This document shows, in pieces, positions 19,769-31,839 of a DNA stretch of 64,000 bases. This stretch comes from Rhodosorus marinus (lineage: Eukaryota > Rhodophyta > Stylonematophyceae > Stylonematales > Stylonemataceae), in the NCBI GenBank assembly GCA_029953675.1, contig JAMWBK010000011.1, positions 124,001 through 188,000 on the forward strand, in the 5' to 3' direction. A model generated the notes under the pieces. It was not told where the DNA came from. It saw nothing but the letters and a program-made list of their open reading frames with translations, and made no database searches. Each line of letters begins with the position of its first letter. Within the stretch, counting starts at the first letter, position 1. The position numbers and the translations under genes were made by a program.

Positions 19769-22700
19769 ATGGAGAAGGAGGCGAAGAAGCTGTACAAATC
19801 GACCAAGCAGAAACTGAGCAAGGCGAAGAGATCTTATGTCTGCAGGAGTCTCAAGTACGGGAAAAGTTAAACTGCACCGGATTAATTTTAAGGAAGCTTG
19901 CTAATCCATCAACCTCTATCGTGTTGCTTGTACTTTCCCAGAGATGTGGTCCGAGGCTACAGAAACTGCAAAACGGCGAGCGAGGAGCGTGACTTTGTGA
20001 AGAAAGAATCTGCCCATATTCGGGACCTATTTCGGGAGGAAGACACGACCTTTCGCCGCCAAAATGTTTTAAAGCTTCTGTTCTTCCACATGAACGGATA
20101 CCCCACAGAATGGGGTCAGCTGGAGTGCCTCAAGCTCTGTGCCTCCGCGAGGTTTAAAGACAAACGGGTGAGTTTTTGGTCACCCCAGAGATGGCGAAGG
20201 ATAGATCCAAAAGCCGAGATTGTGTACGAAATAGTCCGATGGGTGCAACATGAACTGGGAGAAAATGATGACATTGCATTCTGCCGGAGCTGCTGTCACA
20301 TATTCGGCGTTCCTGTTCATATATCACCGCGATTTTCCCCGAGAGTGATTTGGGATCGCGCTTCCGGCATAGTACGGATGGGCTGAAAAATATCCCGTTC
20401 CATTCGTATTCGCTTATAGGTTGGGTATCTCGGGCTCATGATCCTCCTCGATGAAAACCAGCAGATTCTTATGATGATGACCAATTGCCTGAAGCTGGAT
20501 ATGAACCACAACGACACCAAGATCGCCGCCCTCGCGCTCACCGCGATGGGGAACATATCGACACCGGAAATGATCCGTGACCTGTTGCCCGAGGTGCTCA
20601 AGTTGATGCAGAACGGGACGCCTCACCTTCGTAAGAAAGCGGCTCTCATCGGCGCAAGAGCAGTGCGCAAGCTTCCCGAACTCTCGGCGGACCTTATCCA
20701 GCCCATCCGAAGGCTTCTTTCAGCAAGACACGGATCGGTGCTGTTGACATCAACAACTCTGCTCATCGAGATCTGCAAGTATAGCCCGGATTTGATTCCA
20801 GAGATGAGGACCGACCTACTACCACTGCTCCGAGACCTACTTTCTGATCTTCTCGCAGCCGGGTTCGACCCAGACCTGACTGTCGGCGGAGTGACGGACC
20901 CGTTCATGCAGGTGAAGGTGCTACAAGCTATTGGTACGCTTGCCAAGAGGGATCAACCAGCCAGCGATTCTGTAGAGGATGTGCTTTCTCAGGTAAAGAG
21001 TTTTCATAGTTTCAAACAGAGGATAGTCGAACTCTGTAGGATGTACTCACCGACGTCCTCACGTTCAGGTTCTCTCGAGTACGGATGCCAACAGGAACGC
21101 CGGTGCCGCTGTAATCGCTGAGTGCGTGAAGACAATATTCAAAATCGAGTCTCCACAATCTCTGCAAGCCCTGGCCATGAGCAACCTCGGCAAGTTTCTC
21201 ATATCCAAGGATCCGAACTCGCGTTTCTTAGCTCTCAGCGAGCTCAGAAATGTCGTGAAACTGAACCCAGCTCTGGTCAAGCCTTACACGGAGACAATTT
21301 TGGAGTGCCTTCATGAACGGGATACGTCCATCCGACATCGAGCGGTGGAGCTCGCCTTTGCCGTTGCTGACCAAAATACACTCTCGAGAGTCACTGAAGA
21401 AGTCCTCGAGTACATCGAAGACTGCAATCCAGACGTCAAGGAAGAGACCTGTACGCACCTGGTTGACATGGTGGATCGGCTGAGCTCAAACCTTCAGTGG
21501 AAGGTATGAGCATACCATCGAGACCATCGCATGCTGGGGGCCGTGACTGAATATTCCTTTCGCGGACGTTCTCGTTTTTTCCTCCACTAGGTTGAGATTT
21601 TCATTCGCTTGCTGAAGAAAGCGGACGATTATGTGCGAGAGGACCTGCTAGACCTTTTCGCTGCGCTTATTTCTTCGACTAGTTCAGTACAAGGCTACGC
21701 AGCGGAGCGACTGTTCAATGAGGTGTTGGCAACGAAGGCGGACGCTCCAATAGTGGCGTCGACTTTCAAGCTCGATAGATTCGCCTTCAGCATTTTCGGT
21801 GAGATAATGGTTTCTTCGCTTGTAGCAGAAGCTAGGTATCTAACGGCGGCGAGCTGCACCGTCATTTTCATAGGGGAGTACGGAGAGCTTGTAACCAGTC
21901 ACTCCACGGGGATCAGAATTGATGACGTGTACAGAGCTTATGACGCGGCGCTCTCGGAGACAATGGAGTCTGTTGCAACCGAAGAGCTGGACCGAGCGAC
22001 TTACGAGGCTCTCCTAGCCACGCGACAAGTAGCGATTACCTCGGCTGCGAAGTTATTCTCAAAGGTAGTTGAGGCAGGACAGGTTGGGGAGGAGAATATC
22101 TTGCAGGTGCGTTGCTCTGTTCCCAACTCCACGCTGCGTTTGTGAGCGGGATGATTCACCGCGATTGCGTCTCGAACCAGGTACGGCAGTTGATTTCCAA
22201 GTGGCGGCAATCGCTAGACCTGGAGTCACAACAGCGCGCTTGTGAGCTCTCTACTTTGCTCACAGTAGAGCTATCGGAGGCACGCTCAGCAATCTTCGCA
22301 AGACAGGAGACGATAGATGCTGACGATGCTCGCAAACGCATTCTCCTGCCGTTGACTGGTACATCCAGCTCACTGGCGCTCTTGGGGGGGTCAAGCGACT
22401 TGATTGGATTTGGGGATGACCTTGCACAGCTGCCCGCGGCCGAAGGTTCAAATGCGCCTGCAGCTCAACGGTCCGACCCACTATCGGATATTCTCGGACT
22501 TTCGTCGCTTCCAGCCCCTCCGAAAGCTGAGCCTTTGCCTCTTCCTGGGATCGAGAGCTTAACTATGCCACCACCGTCGAGGAAATCTGGACCTTCTGCA
22601 CAAGTAGCTGGTGGCTCGCTCTTGGACGATTTGCTTGGACCATCCGCGCCGCGTCCCGCTTCTGTGGAGGCAGCGCGGCGCCCAGCAACAACTTCGAGCG

Positions 22701-23190
22701 CCGCTAGCAGCGTTGCAAAACCGGAAGGAACGGAGTTGGGACCGCTGCCTGTAATGGACGAGAATGGCCTCCAGGTTTCAATTTCGTTGTTCAAAGTTGG
22801 GACGACTCCACAGAATGAAACTCGTGCTGTCGCGCGATTCCTCAATACCTCGCAGCAGAAGATTGAGCGATTTGTCTTCCTGCTTTCAGTTCCGAAGGTG
22901 AGTCATGAAATGCGAGTCATCCTCGACGAACTGACAAGTTTCAGTGTTGCTCATATTCCCGTGAACCCTGCATCTGTTGGATTCTGCAGTATATGAAGCT
23001 GCACCTGCAACCGGCCACCAGCACATCTCTGGAGGCAAACGGTGGGAGTGCAACTCAGAGCATTGGCCTGCAAAACGCCATGTCCGGAGAAAAGTCAATA
23101 CAGCTTCGATTCAGGGTGGAGTACACAAAGGCTGGTCAGCCTACGATGCAAAAGCAAGGCGTCATTGCGAACATCCCACGGGATCTTTAA
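19769..23190 (+). CDS. AP1G1: AP-1 complex subunit gamma (seven exons)
   Basis: Exons 19769-19854, 19942-20167, 20420-20992, 21069-21503, 21591-22106, 22181-22897 and 22990-23190 close in frame (917 residues). AP-1 forms clathrin coats at the trans-Golgi and endosomes; gamma is a large subunit. The trunk has [115 protein letters not shown] and FIGEYGELV. The hinge carries acidic-Leu clathrin/adaptor-like motifs ([20 protein letters not shown]). The gamma-ear ends [20 protein letters not shown]...[11 protein letters not shown]. The N-terminal exon is basic ([22 protein letters not shown]) and unlike the animal start. Residues about 455-490 ([16 protein letters not shown] region) look like an insert and could be an unspliced mini-intron. 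Confidence 0.93.
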
Positions 23191-23695
23191 CAGAACAAAT
23201 TACTCGAGTGCTCAGCGCTGAGCTGTGAATACAAGTCCGCTTTCTATATTTTGGTTCTTGAAGGACGCCGGGGTCCTGTCCTGCTCGTCGTCTACAGTAA
23301 GACTAGGGGCAGTTTTCATGAGATCAAGAGCCAGTTGGCCTTTGGAATAAATAGTCATCCCCCGGAATACTGAGTCTTGCAGCAATCCTACAGATTTTCT
23401 GGTCCTCTCCAACGCTGTTCAATCCTTCCACATTCTGGTTAAAGCAGAGTTAGTCCACCTACAATGACTAGTTATAGGTCTGCGTCAGTCCGGGATTCAC
23501 CCGGTCGGTACCTCATTCACGTTGGCGCAATCAGCGGCCTGCGAGCGAAAGAGAGGAGACGCCCTCGGGCGTACAGATTCGGAATCGCTTCGTGTGACAA
23601 CCTCCGCGCTTGTGGTGATGAGGAACAAAGGCTGGAACTGATCCTCGGTTCCAAAGTTCTTGAGAAAAGAAAACGACAAAAAGTTTCGCCTACGT
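23191..23695. other. intergenic region between convergent genes
   Basis: Only the 3' flanks of the adaptin and TOM40 genes; the ORFs at 23464 (+) and 23724 (-) show no recognisable protein features. Confidence 0.3.
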
Positions 23696-25018
23696 CTAAG
23701 CTCCAATGTTGAATCCAACACCAAACTTAAAGTCCTTCTTCGCGTAATCCGCCTCTCCGCTGAGCAACAGGCTTAGTCCTGGACTGAGCTTCTCCTCATA
23801 CAGGGTGGACAGCTTTCCGGTTGAGTCTATCGTACCAGTAACCATGGCCTTCTCCAGCGAGTACCTAACCGAATCCGTTCGTTCAGAGCCGTCAGAGGCG
23901 GGACTGATGCAAGTTGAGGCATTTATCCGCGATCGTCATACCTGTACCCAAACGTGGAGATGCTCTCTCTGGAGAAGATGTTGAACATGAAGTCGGCCGC
24001 TAAAGACGACGCCGAATTGAGCCGCTTGACATAGCCCATCATAAGCATCCCAAGTCCGGGAGTGACGTTCATGCTTGCATTGTCCGTCTCGTTTTGGTAC
24101 TTCAGGGCTAGAGTGGTTGTTGAGACAGAGTGTTGTCCCTGGGTGAAAGCCCGATTAACGTTTTCCGCTTTCAGATTTGCATTCTGGATGATCGTTTTGT
24201 GTCGAGCCGAGGAGCGAGGAGGCGCGGGATATTGGAGCTTACAATATAGGCAAACTCTCCACCAGCTGACCAGGTTGGGGTGATGCTTTGCATGTATGAA
24301 AGAGAGACCGACTGATCCGACATGAGCTTGATCTGGCTGCAGTAGTCCAAGCCTCTGTGCTCCACTTCGTAGGTTGCTCTTGAAGAGTTGGGCTCTGAAC
24401 CGACGTCGGCAATGACCTTCGACGTCGTTCGCGGGTTGTGCATGTAGATGATCCTTCCGAAGACTCTGCCGGACAAATCGAGTCTGTAAACGGTGACCAG
24501 TAAACGTATCAGGACACGGTAACATGGAATGGGGATCTCGGATCTCCGGGGCACTGTTCAGAAGAGTCTCACCTGGACATCATCACTAGCTGCTGAGTAG
24601 CGTAGGTCGTGAATAGCGTGTAATTGTTTGGAACAGCTTTTGATCCCAGATCAAATCCATGACCGAGATTGAACACCGCAGACGGAGCGAGGAACGCTTT
24701 GAATTGGAGGCCATCGAAAAACTGCTGGGGTGTGAGCATCCCTAGTAAAATCAAAGAAAAAAGTTGTCAGAACGTCGATCAGAAACTTCCGCAAATCCAT
24801 CCAGAACGCTCACCATCCACTTCATTCCGAATATCATCAAAACTCCCAGGATTCGGCAGATCCTTCGGGCGTGCATTCCACCACTCCCGCCTCACCCTCG
24901 TTGCCTTGGACTCCCTGGCCATCCCGTTCTCAACCGCCGCATCGGTCGATTTCGACGCCTCCTTCACCGCATCGATGAACGACGACGCCTCAGCGTTCAT
25001 AGACATACTAGATCCCAT
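23696..25018 (-). CDS. TOM40: TOM40 mitochondrial import channel (five exons)
   Basis: Exons 25018-24814, 24741-24573, 24483-24243, 24138-23942 and 23864-23696 close in frame (326 residues). TOM40 is the beta-barrel pore of the outer-membrane translocase. The porin-3 signature order is visible: NPGSFDDIRNEVDG followed by GLQFKAFLAPSAVFNLGHGFDLGSKAVPNNYTLFTTY, LDLSGRVFGRIIY, SYMQSITPTWSAGGEFAYI, TTTLALKYQN, GMLMMGYVKRLNSASSLAADFMF. The C-terminal strands are YSLEKAMVTGTIDSTGKLSTLYEEKLSPGLSLLLSGEADYAKKDFKFGVGFNIGA, close to the human ATLEKKLPPLPLTLALGAF...CGFGLTIG region. The first 30 residues are Ser/Ala-rich. All introns are between 69 and 104 nt. Confidence 0.9.
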
Positions 25019-26730
25019 TTTTTCTGCTCCTCCTCCACCCCAAAACGCCTCACAATTTCTCCTCTCACTCACACCAAAAATCCACTTCTTCCCTCAGAAA
25101 TACACAAACAGAAACCAAAACTCTTTCTATACAAAACAAAAACAGAAAAACCAAGATCGGATGGGCTCAACAACATACCACCATCCTCATCCAAATACTA
25201 AACCAAACCAGAAAGAAGCTCCCAAAAACAATCCAACATCCAGACCTTCTCATATACTCTAATCTCACCTTGCCCACCCAACAACAACTCGAAGCGAAAC
25301 AACAAGCAAACTATGCGCCGATCCCCAAAGTATAGTTTCCAAAAAAACCAATTAAAAAACGAAGATTTATTGAAGGACAGATTGTCTTTAGGAAGGTAAG
25401 GACAGGCTGTTCTTCGATTCGAACGACGTGCCGTGCGTTGTCTAAGTTTTGGTTCCAGGAGGTTTTATTTTGGTGATGTAAATTGGCTTATTTATTTTAT
25501 ATTTTGGAGATTTGGTTTAGATTTAGAGTAGAATTTCGTAGAAATAGATTTTAGGCTTTTGGTGTTGAGAGGAAGGCGTTGTTGGATCTATGGAGAGGAC
25601 GATAGAGGAAGGGGTAGAGCCATGATGAACTCTCGTGCAAATCAGCAAAATAGTCCTATCCCCCCTTGAACCTTACTTGAAGAAGTCAGACCTGCCTCAT
25701 GACTGGTGGGAGTGGACTTCCGAGGGGGGGGGAGGAGGCTGGTGGCACAGTAGCTAGAGGAGAGGCAACCTTCCTGATCGGCTGAGGTACTGAGAAGAAG
25801 CAGGAGGCAAAATAATTATAAAACAGCCTTGCCGAATCGAAAACGATGGAGCCCTGTCTGTACAATGTTTCTGCTGTGGTTTGCACGCCGGACAATCGAT
25901 GCGATTTGGTAGTTAATGGGTACATCTGTGTCAAAGCGACCTGGGGCCATCAGGTACAATAGGAAACATCATTTTCGAGAGCGATGTCGGGGTTCCGTAG
26001 ATAGCATTCTTCAAGCCGGTTGCGCCCGCATCAAGTCATAAAAGGGGACAAACCAACTGAGCCAGGTGCTGTAGCTACAACAGAAACGCCTAAGCAGAAT
26101 CGAACTGAACGCCTCGGCGAACTATATCACTGCGATTCGGGGGACAATCATCATCCTTCTCCCACCCTGGGTTTCCCTAGAAAAGAGAATTTCCAAAGAC
26201 AGAATCAGGGTGGGAAGATCATCAGCCTCTTCGAACACAGACCACTCACATAGACATAAATCTTAGCCATCATCACCTTCTCCATACAAACAGCAATCTG
26301 ACCATATACACATCAACACAAGACAGTCAACTTCTGCGCTTCCAGAAGCGTCAACCATAGGACACTTAAATCCTTTACAAAAAATTCCAAAATACACCAG
26401 TTCTTTAAGTGATTGATACAATCAATCACCTACAGCTCCTGGCCATAGCTCTACAATGCAATGGCGGATGTTCCCAAAACCGACTTAATTTCTTTCATAA
26501 TATTCGAAAAGTGGGTTTTATGGAAAAGGTTATAAGAGCATTGCTTAGGGTTTGCTGTTGTGGGGCAACTGATGGAGGGGGTGGAAGTGGAAGCGGGTCT
26601 TGGGAGTGCGGGGCTAGTTGAGAGCTTTTGTGCGGGAGATTTGGATTGGAACAGATTTGAAGAGAGACGGCGGTCTGCGAATTTAGCATTTTGAGTTGTT
26701 TTTGAGTTGTTTTGGGGGGCTGGCTTGAAG
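25019..26730. other. 1.7-kb divergent intergenic region
   Basis: It separates the divergent TOM40 (-) and VIR3-like (+) genes. ORFs at 24669 and 24764 are shadows of TOM40 exon 1. The 25,380-25,560 stretch is T/G-rich and lacks coding signs. A G-run (25,723-25,731) is present. Nothing else is assignable. Confidence 0.35.
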
Positions 26731-28289
26731 ATGAGGAGTGGATGCTTCGTGCCGAGTGGGTTTTATGGACGTGATGTCCGGGTTGGGAGGGCGTGTAGTG
26801 CGAGGGTACAAACCTGTGCAGTACAAAGGAACAAGAGGCGGGTGATTGTGAGATCGTCGTTTTTGGAACCGTTAGCATCTGATGTTGGGGATGAGGAGCT
26901 TGTGAAGGTGGTCGACGACCTTAGGATTGCGCCGTCGACTGAGAGGATCGACCCTGCATTTGCGTACTCTCTGCTGGATCAGCTTAGGATGGGCAAGACA
27001 GAATTTGATGAGCTGGCAATAGATGTATTTAGAACGCTGCAGAACCGAAAGGTTTTGACGTCGTTTGGAGCCTTTGAGAATAGGCATAGTCCTGGAAAAG
27101 ATAAGGGGGTTTCAGTCACGAAGTTTGCTGAGGAAACTGGAATTCCTATGTCTGCTTTATCGCCGAAGAAATCGACGCTTAACGCTTGGCAGTTTTCTGG
27201 AGTCGGCGTTGCTGTTGGTGGGTTTTATCGAACAGCTTTCGCGAGCGATACCAAATCGCCGCCGGCTTGAATCAGTACTGATTTCATTCTTAACACGCTC
27301 TCCTTGCAGGAACATTCTTCATTGCGAGACTGTATCATGTCGACATGTACGCGACAGCCATATCACTTGGAGCGATTGGCGCATTTGCTTTGGATCAAGC
27401 GTTCCTACGGGGCAGTATTTTCGAGTCCATTTACAGATTCTTAATCCCAGAATATCGAGAGAAGATTCTCAAGCATGAGGCTGGCCATCTTCTGCTTGCT
27501 TATCTGTTGGGGTGTCCAATCCGCGGTTACGTCATCGACGCTTACGATGCACTCCTTAAGGGAATTCCTGGACAAGCCGGCACTATCTTTACAGACCCAA
27601 GGCTACAAAACGAGTTACAGGTTTGTCTCACATCCCACCGCTACCCGAACTTGGTCTTAACTGGCCAGTACTAACCTCCAAGCTTTTAACTCCGCAACAG
27701 AACAACAAGCTAACTCAAAAGAGTATAGACCGGTACTCAATTGTCGTCATGGGAGGCATTGCAGCGGAGGCCCTGGAGTACGGACAGGCTGAAGGAGGAC
27801 AGAGTGATGAAGTTGCCCTCGTGTCGCTTCTGGCCGGACTCCGGCCTCCATGGTACCCAGACACAATTCTCAATCAAGCCAGGTAAGCATTCCGGCTCTT
27901 CTGCTCGGCTTTAGGCACAAGCTTAGCTTTTCGGCGCTAACGTTCAGCGGTGCCCTCGTTCCAGGTGGTCTGCACAGTCCGCAATCTTACTCCTCCGTTA
28001 CCAGAGAACCGCGTACGAGGCCCTTGTGGAGGTCATGAGGCGAGGGGCACCTCTTGGAGAGTGTGTGAAGGTCATAGAAGAGAATATTCGGCCCCCGGAG
28101 ACCCATGTTGAATCTGCTGAAGCGGCTGCGTCGGACGGCAGCCGAGCCAGCTCGACCGCAGAAAAGCAGCCGGAACCGAAACCCACCAAAGAGGAAATCC
28201 TCAAGGGTATTGCCGACCGGGAGAAGGATATCGATAGCAGGCTTGAAGAGATTGATAGAATGCTCAGGGATATGAACGATCCAAAGTAA
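26731..28289 (+). CDS. FtsH-like HEAGH protein, plastid (VIR3-type; four exons)
   Basis: Exons 26731-27217, 27310-27620, 27701-27882 and 27965-28289 give 434 residues. The N-terminus (RSGCFVPSGFYGRDVRVGRACSARVQTCAVQRNKRR) looks like a transit peptide. The centre has a hydrophobic stretch (MYATAISLGAIGAFALDQAF) and then the zinc-protease motif KHEAGHLLLAYLLGCPIRGYVID. It goes on GIPGQAGTIFTDPRLQNELQ and DRYSIVVMGGIAAEALEYGQAEGGQSDEVAL, the peptidase-M41 order in which the EGGQSDE acid is the third ligand in true FtsH. There is no AAA+ ATPase domain. Arabidopsis VIR3 (At1g56180), a plastid protein needed for normal chloroplast development, has the same layout. The tail (EKQPEPKPTKEEILKGIADREKDIDSRLEEIDRML) is charged and coiled-coil-like. 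Protease activity is not certain. Confidence 0.85.
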
Positions 28290-28593
28290 CTCTGTCAACC
28301 TGCACACTAGGATTTTACTATAATATTTACTAACTATCCATAAACGGTACAAAATTTTGAGGGAAAAAAAACTGGAGAATGAAGCCGACTGCCAAAGTCA
28401 AGATTCAAGGGGCGGGGACTGTAGTGGTGGTGCTTTTACTAACATAGCCTGGCCGTAGTAGGATTTAAATAGCACGGTCAAGATTCAATGCAGGGAACAG
28501 TAGTAGGATTGAATAGCACTCCAACAAATTAGTCTCTCTGTAGGAAAGTAGTTTTCGAGCACCTCCAGCACTGCAGACGCAGGTGTGCCAGCG
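28290..28593. other. short spacer
   Basis: Nothing recognised. Two copies of AAGATTCAA(G/T)G lie at about 28,400 and 28,480 within GGTCAAGATTCAATG and GTCAAGATTCAAGG contexts. Confidence 0.25.
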
Positions 28594-29693
28594 ATGGAGG
28601 AGGTGGATGTATACGAAACATCAACTGTCCACTTGTTGGAAAGGCTATGTGGTGAGGATATCGGCAGGCGCGGGATAAAGGCGATATCAGAGCATTGCGA
28701 AGGAGAATTGCTCAAAGTCACAAAAACTTTGCTGCAAGCAAAGCGCGTTCTGCTTACCACAGGTTTCTTCGTGCCGACAGGCCAAGCGCCAGAAACTGAT
28801 GGACCGCTCGGAGCGGCCGCCATCGCGCAGGCTCTGTTGCGAGGCGGAGTCTCTGTTGACTTCATTACGGATCCCCTTTGCGCATCGGCAGTCGCCCCGG
28901 TTGTCGAGTTCCTTCGGGGGTAATTGAACAAGATGCTTGGAAACGGCTCGCGGGACTGCGCAGAAACTTGAACTGAACAGTAGCCTTCCTGCTCATTAGG
29001 AGAAACCTGGAAACCAAGGTTTTGATATTTCCGGGTCCGGTTCCAGAGGAAAAACGAGATGGCCTCTCCGAGTCGGCCCACGCAGCGTTTCGCGAATACG
29101 ATCCGACGAGTATTCACGAGTACGCAGAGGAATTCTACAAGGCGCACTGCACCCATTACACTCATTTCCTAAGCATCGAGAGAGTCGGCGCTGCGGACGC
29201 TGAGGGCAAATTCTACAATATGGCTGGCATCGATATCAGCGGAACGACAGGTCGAATTGACTTGCTCTTCGACAACGCGGAGCGATTCAGCTCCATGATG
29301 TCACAGCCCAAACCCCAAACGATTGCTATCGGGGATGGAGGCAACGAGATTGGCATGGGAAAAGTTCGCGAATTGGTGACTCGCGATGTCCCCAAAGGAA
29401 GCCTGATCGGGAGCGTCGCCAGCTGCGACCATTTGATCTCTGCTGGGGTTTCCAACTGGGGAGGCTACGTTCTGGCTGCATCGCTTGCAATCCTTCAACG
29501 AGATGCGGCGTTTCTGTGGTCTTGGCAGGACGATTGCTTGCTTATGGCCGACCTAGTAGCAGCCGAAGCCGTTGATGGAATGTCCGGGAAGGTCACCGGT
29601 GACTCTGTGGACGGAATTAGCTCTAGCGTTCATCAAGCTGTAGTGGATGCTACTCAATCTATCGCTCGGACTGCGATCCAAAGACTCAGCTGA
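28594..29693 (+). CDS. D-glutamate cyclase-like protein (DUF4392), two exons
   Basis: Exons 28594-28919 and 29000-29693 (phase 2, 80-nt intron) give 339 residues. The family signature IAIGDGGNEIGMGKVRELV is present, together with VLLTTGFFVPTGQAPETDGPLGAAAIAQAL near the N-terminus, HYTHFLSIERVGAADAEGKFYNMAGIDIS in the middle and CDHLISAGVSNWGGYVLAASLAIL toward the end. In mammals this domain is the C-terminal half of DGLUCY, which converts D-glutamate to 5-oxo-D-proline; here it stands alone as in bacteria and plants. No transit peptide is obvious from the ATG used, but an upstream exon cannot be excluded because an AG sits just before it (CAGACGCAG at about 28,580). Confidence 0.85.
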
Positions 29694-30001
29694 GGACCAA
29701 GAGAGTCAAGCGTACACGTAATTCTTTTAATATTATACAATCCAATCGAAGTGTCAAACCGAGTCAAGCTGTTCACCGTTGCGCCCAGTGCTCGAAGCGG
29801 ACATTGTCTAACGATGACGGTGCAATCCTCACTCTCCCGATGCGCGAGGGGCCTCGCAGGGATGGCTTATGCAAGAAGCGGACGGAAACGTTCCCCCTTC
29901 TAGCAAAGGACGATTTGGACATTGCATTTCATTTCCATTCCTTTCATGCTCGTCTCGGAGCTGATTTGTGTGCAGAATCTCCACCAAAAGATGGACCTCG
30001 C
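29694..30001. other. spacer between convergent genes
   Basis: Holds the 3' flanks of the D-glutamate cyclase-like and WDR82 genes. The 93-residue ORF at 29804 is not supported by any motif. Confidence 0.3.
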
Positions 30002-31075
30002 TCATGTAGAATCGGGAAGCCAGAGCACAACATTCTGACAGGCAGAGGCCATTTGAAGGTAACGCGGGTTAAACGCAGCACATGATACGGGAAAGGCGTG
30101 ACCACCCAGCTCATGCACAACCTTGCCCGTTTCAGTCTGCCAGATAATCACGCGTCCGTCCTCAGACCCCGCGCAAATGAACTCGCCGTCGGGAGAAAAC
30201 GAGCACTCCAACTCCGACTTTTGGGTGTTAACAATACCCGGAAGGTCGCGGATCTTACTTCCATCGAACGCGTCCAAGAGCATCACCGACCCGTCGTATG
30301 TGCTCAGCAGCATGTGCTTCGTGTTCGGGGAGAACTTGAGCTGTGCAATCTCGCTGTCGGCGCGGCCGGTCATGGGTAGTGATACTGAAATGAACGGACC
30401 TTCCTCAAATCTCCTCGCGTCAAATAGCTTGACATGGTGCTTGTAGGTCTTGGCCTCAGAGTAGGCGACTCCAAAGCACACTCCGCTGGGATCGAAGGCA
30501 ACCTGTGGTATCCCTTTTGTTCGAAGCAAGCCAGCGCACTGATTGCTTTTCAGATCCCACAATCTTACGGTATCGTCCTTGGCAGCACTGATGAACGTAT
30601 CGTTTATCGGAGATAGAGCCAAGCAGCATACCCGATGACGATGACCTTTGAAATATCGCAAGTATCGATTGTCGTGGACTGACAGATATCGAATTGAGTC
30701 GTCGTAGTGGGCCTTTGACGCGTATAGCACTGCCGAGTTGTGGTGGGTAAACCGAACGAAACCACATCCATATCTAAACATCCACAAACGCGTAACTATT
30801 AGTGATAAGAAAAGAGAAGCGCGAGTTCGACGGAAGTACAGGTCTGGGCGAAGCGAAAACACCGACTTTTTGGACTTGATCGTTTTATGTATCGTCCCTT
30901 CCAAACAGTTGTACAGTAGTAGCGCCTCATCGTCACCTGAGCTTATCAGGTACGATCCATCCATAGAGAAATCAATGCAGTTGACGCGCTTCTCGTGCTG
31001 CTTGAACACCTTGGCCTTTTTCATCTGCTTCAGAGTGGCCTCCGTCATCTGAACTTCTTCCGTAGTTTCCCCCAT
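30002..31075 (-). CDS. WDR82: WDR82/SWD2 WD40 protein (two exons)
   Basis: Exons 31075-30867 and 30773-30002 encode 326 residues. WDR82/Swd2 is a seven-blade beta-propeller shared by Set1/COMPASS H3K4 methyltransferase and by the transcription-termination phosphatase complex. Matches to the human protein are clear: AKVFKQHEKRVNCIDFSMDGSYLISSGDD, YNCLEGTIHKTIKSKK, VRFTHHNSAVLYASK, DDSIRYLSVHDNRYLRYFKGH, ALSPINDTFISAAKDDTVRLWDL, VKLFDARRFEEGPF and ASACQNVVLWLP. The 93-nt intron (30866-30774, donor GTCGGT) is a multiple of three without stops, so a naive ORF runs through it and adds 31 residues in blade 2; the spliced form fits the family. It lies 765 bp from the divergent helix-turn-helix gene. 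Confidence 0.92.
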   Translation of the reverse strand: MGETTEEVQMTEATLKQMKKAKVFKQHEKRVNCIDFSMDGSYLISSGDDEALLLYNCLEGTIHKTIKSKKSVFSLRPDLYFRRTRASLFLSLIVTRLWMFRYGCGFVRFTHHNSAVLYASKAHYDDSIRYLSVHDNRYLRYFKGHRHRVCCLALSPINDTFISAAKDDTVRLWDLKSNQCAGLLRTKGIPQVAFDPSGVCFGVAYSEAKTYKHHVKLFDARRFEEGPFISVSLPMTGRADSEIAQLKFSPNTKHMLLSTYDGSVMLLDAFDGSKIRDLPGIVNTQKSELECSFSPDGEFICAGSEDGRVIIWQTETGKVVHELGGHAFPVSCAAFNPRYLQMASACQNVVLWLPDST

Positions 31076-31839
31076 ATTGACTCATAACCAGAAAGTTCAA
31101 ACAGACAACGAATCGCTAAGCTCGGCCTTCCAACCAGTCTCGCCCGGGCCACAAGCTCTTTTACTGACGTCCTTTCAGAAAGTGCTCACTCTCACATTAG
31201 TACACATTCGTACACATTCGTGTTTACAAATTTCCCATAATACACCAATTAACATCCTTAACTCAATTTTACACTAATCAAAACTCGCAAATTATCATAT
31301 CTCTTGTAGAACATATTTAATTGGACAAATACTCATACCCTAATCAACTAGTAAAGCCACAATCCAATAAACATCCTTAACCAAGAAAATGAACTATCCC
31401 CATTGGATATAATACATCCTTCCTTCATGACACTCAACACGACATCCATCACCTCAAGATTCCCTCTAATCGTCTCGCATCCGAGACTCGAGAACATAGA
31501 ATTCCAATTTATTAATCTCTCAAATTCTCAAATGATTGATGTTGACTGAAAACTCGAAGCAAATCAATTTACGACCTTAATTTGATTGATAATGATTTAT
31601 TTATAGTATATTATTTGATCTGCTTGAGGTGGTGACGTTGGCGCGGCTTTTGAATGCCAACGACGTTTGGACGAAAGTCACCTTTAGTGAAGACAATAGG
31701 TGGAGGGGGGTGGGGGATGGAGAGGGAGTAGAAGGGAGGAAGGGTTTGGTGAATTAAGTTTTTTCTTGCGTTTTATTGAATGATTTGTTGGTTTTGAATA
31801 CTTCTTTATTTTTCGTTAGGGAGTTCGTTCGGGAGGAAG
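31076..31839. other. AT-rich divergent promoter region
   Basis: No gene. It is AT-rich between about 31,200 and 31,640. A short direct repeat (GTACACATTCGT twice, 31,199-31,222) lies about 130 bp upstream of WDR82. Confidence 0.35.

Noticed and set aside
24669-25262. Long forward ORFs opposite TOM40 exon 1
   Set aside because: Shadows of the reverse-strand exon extended by a stop-poor promoter region.
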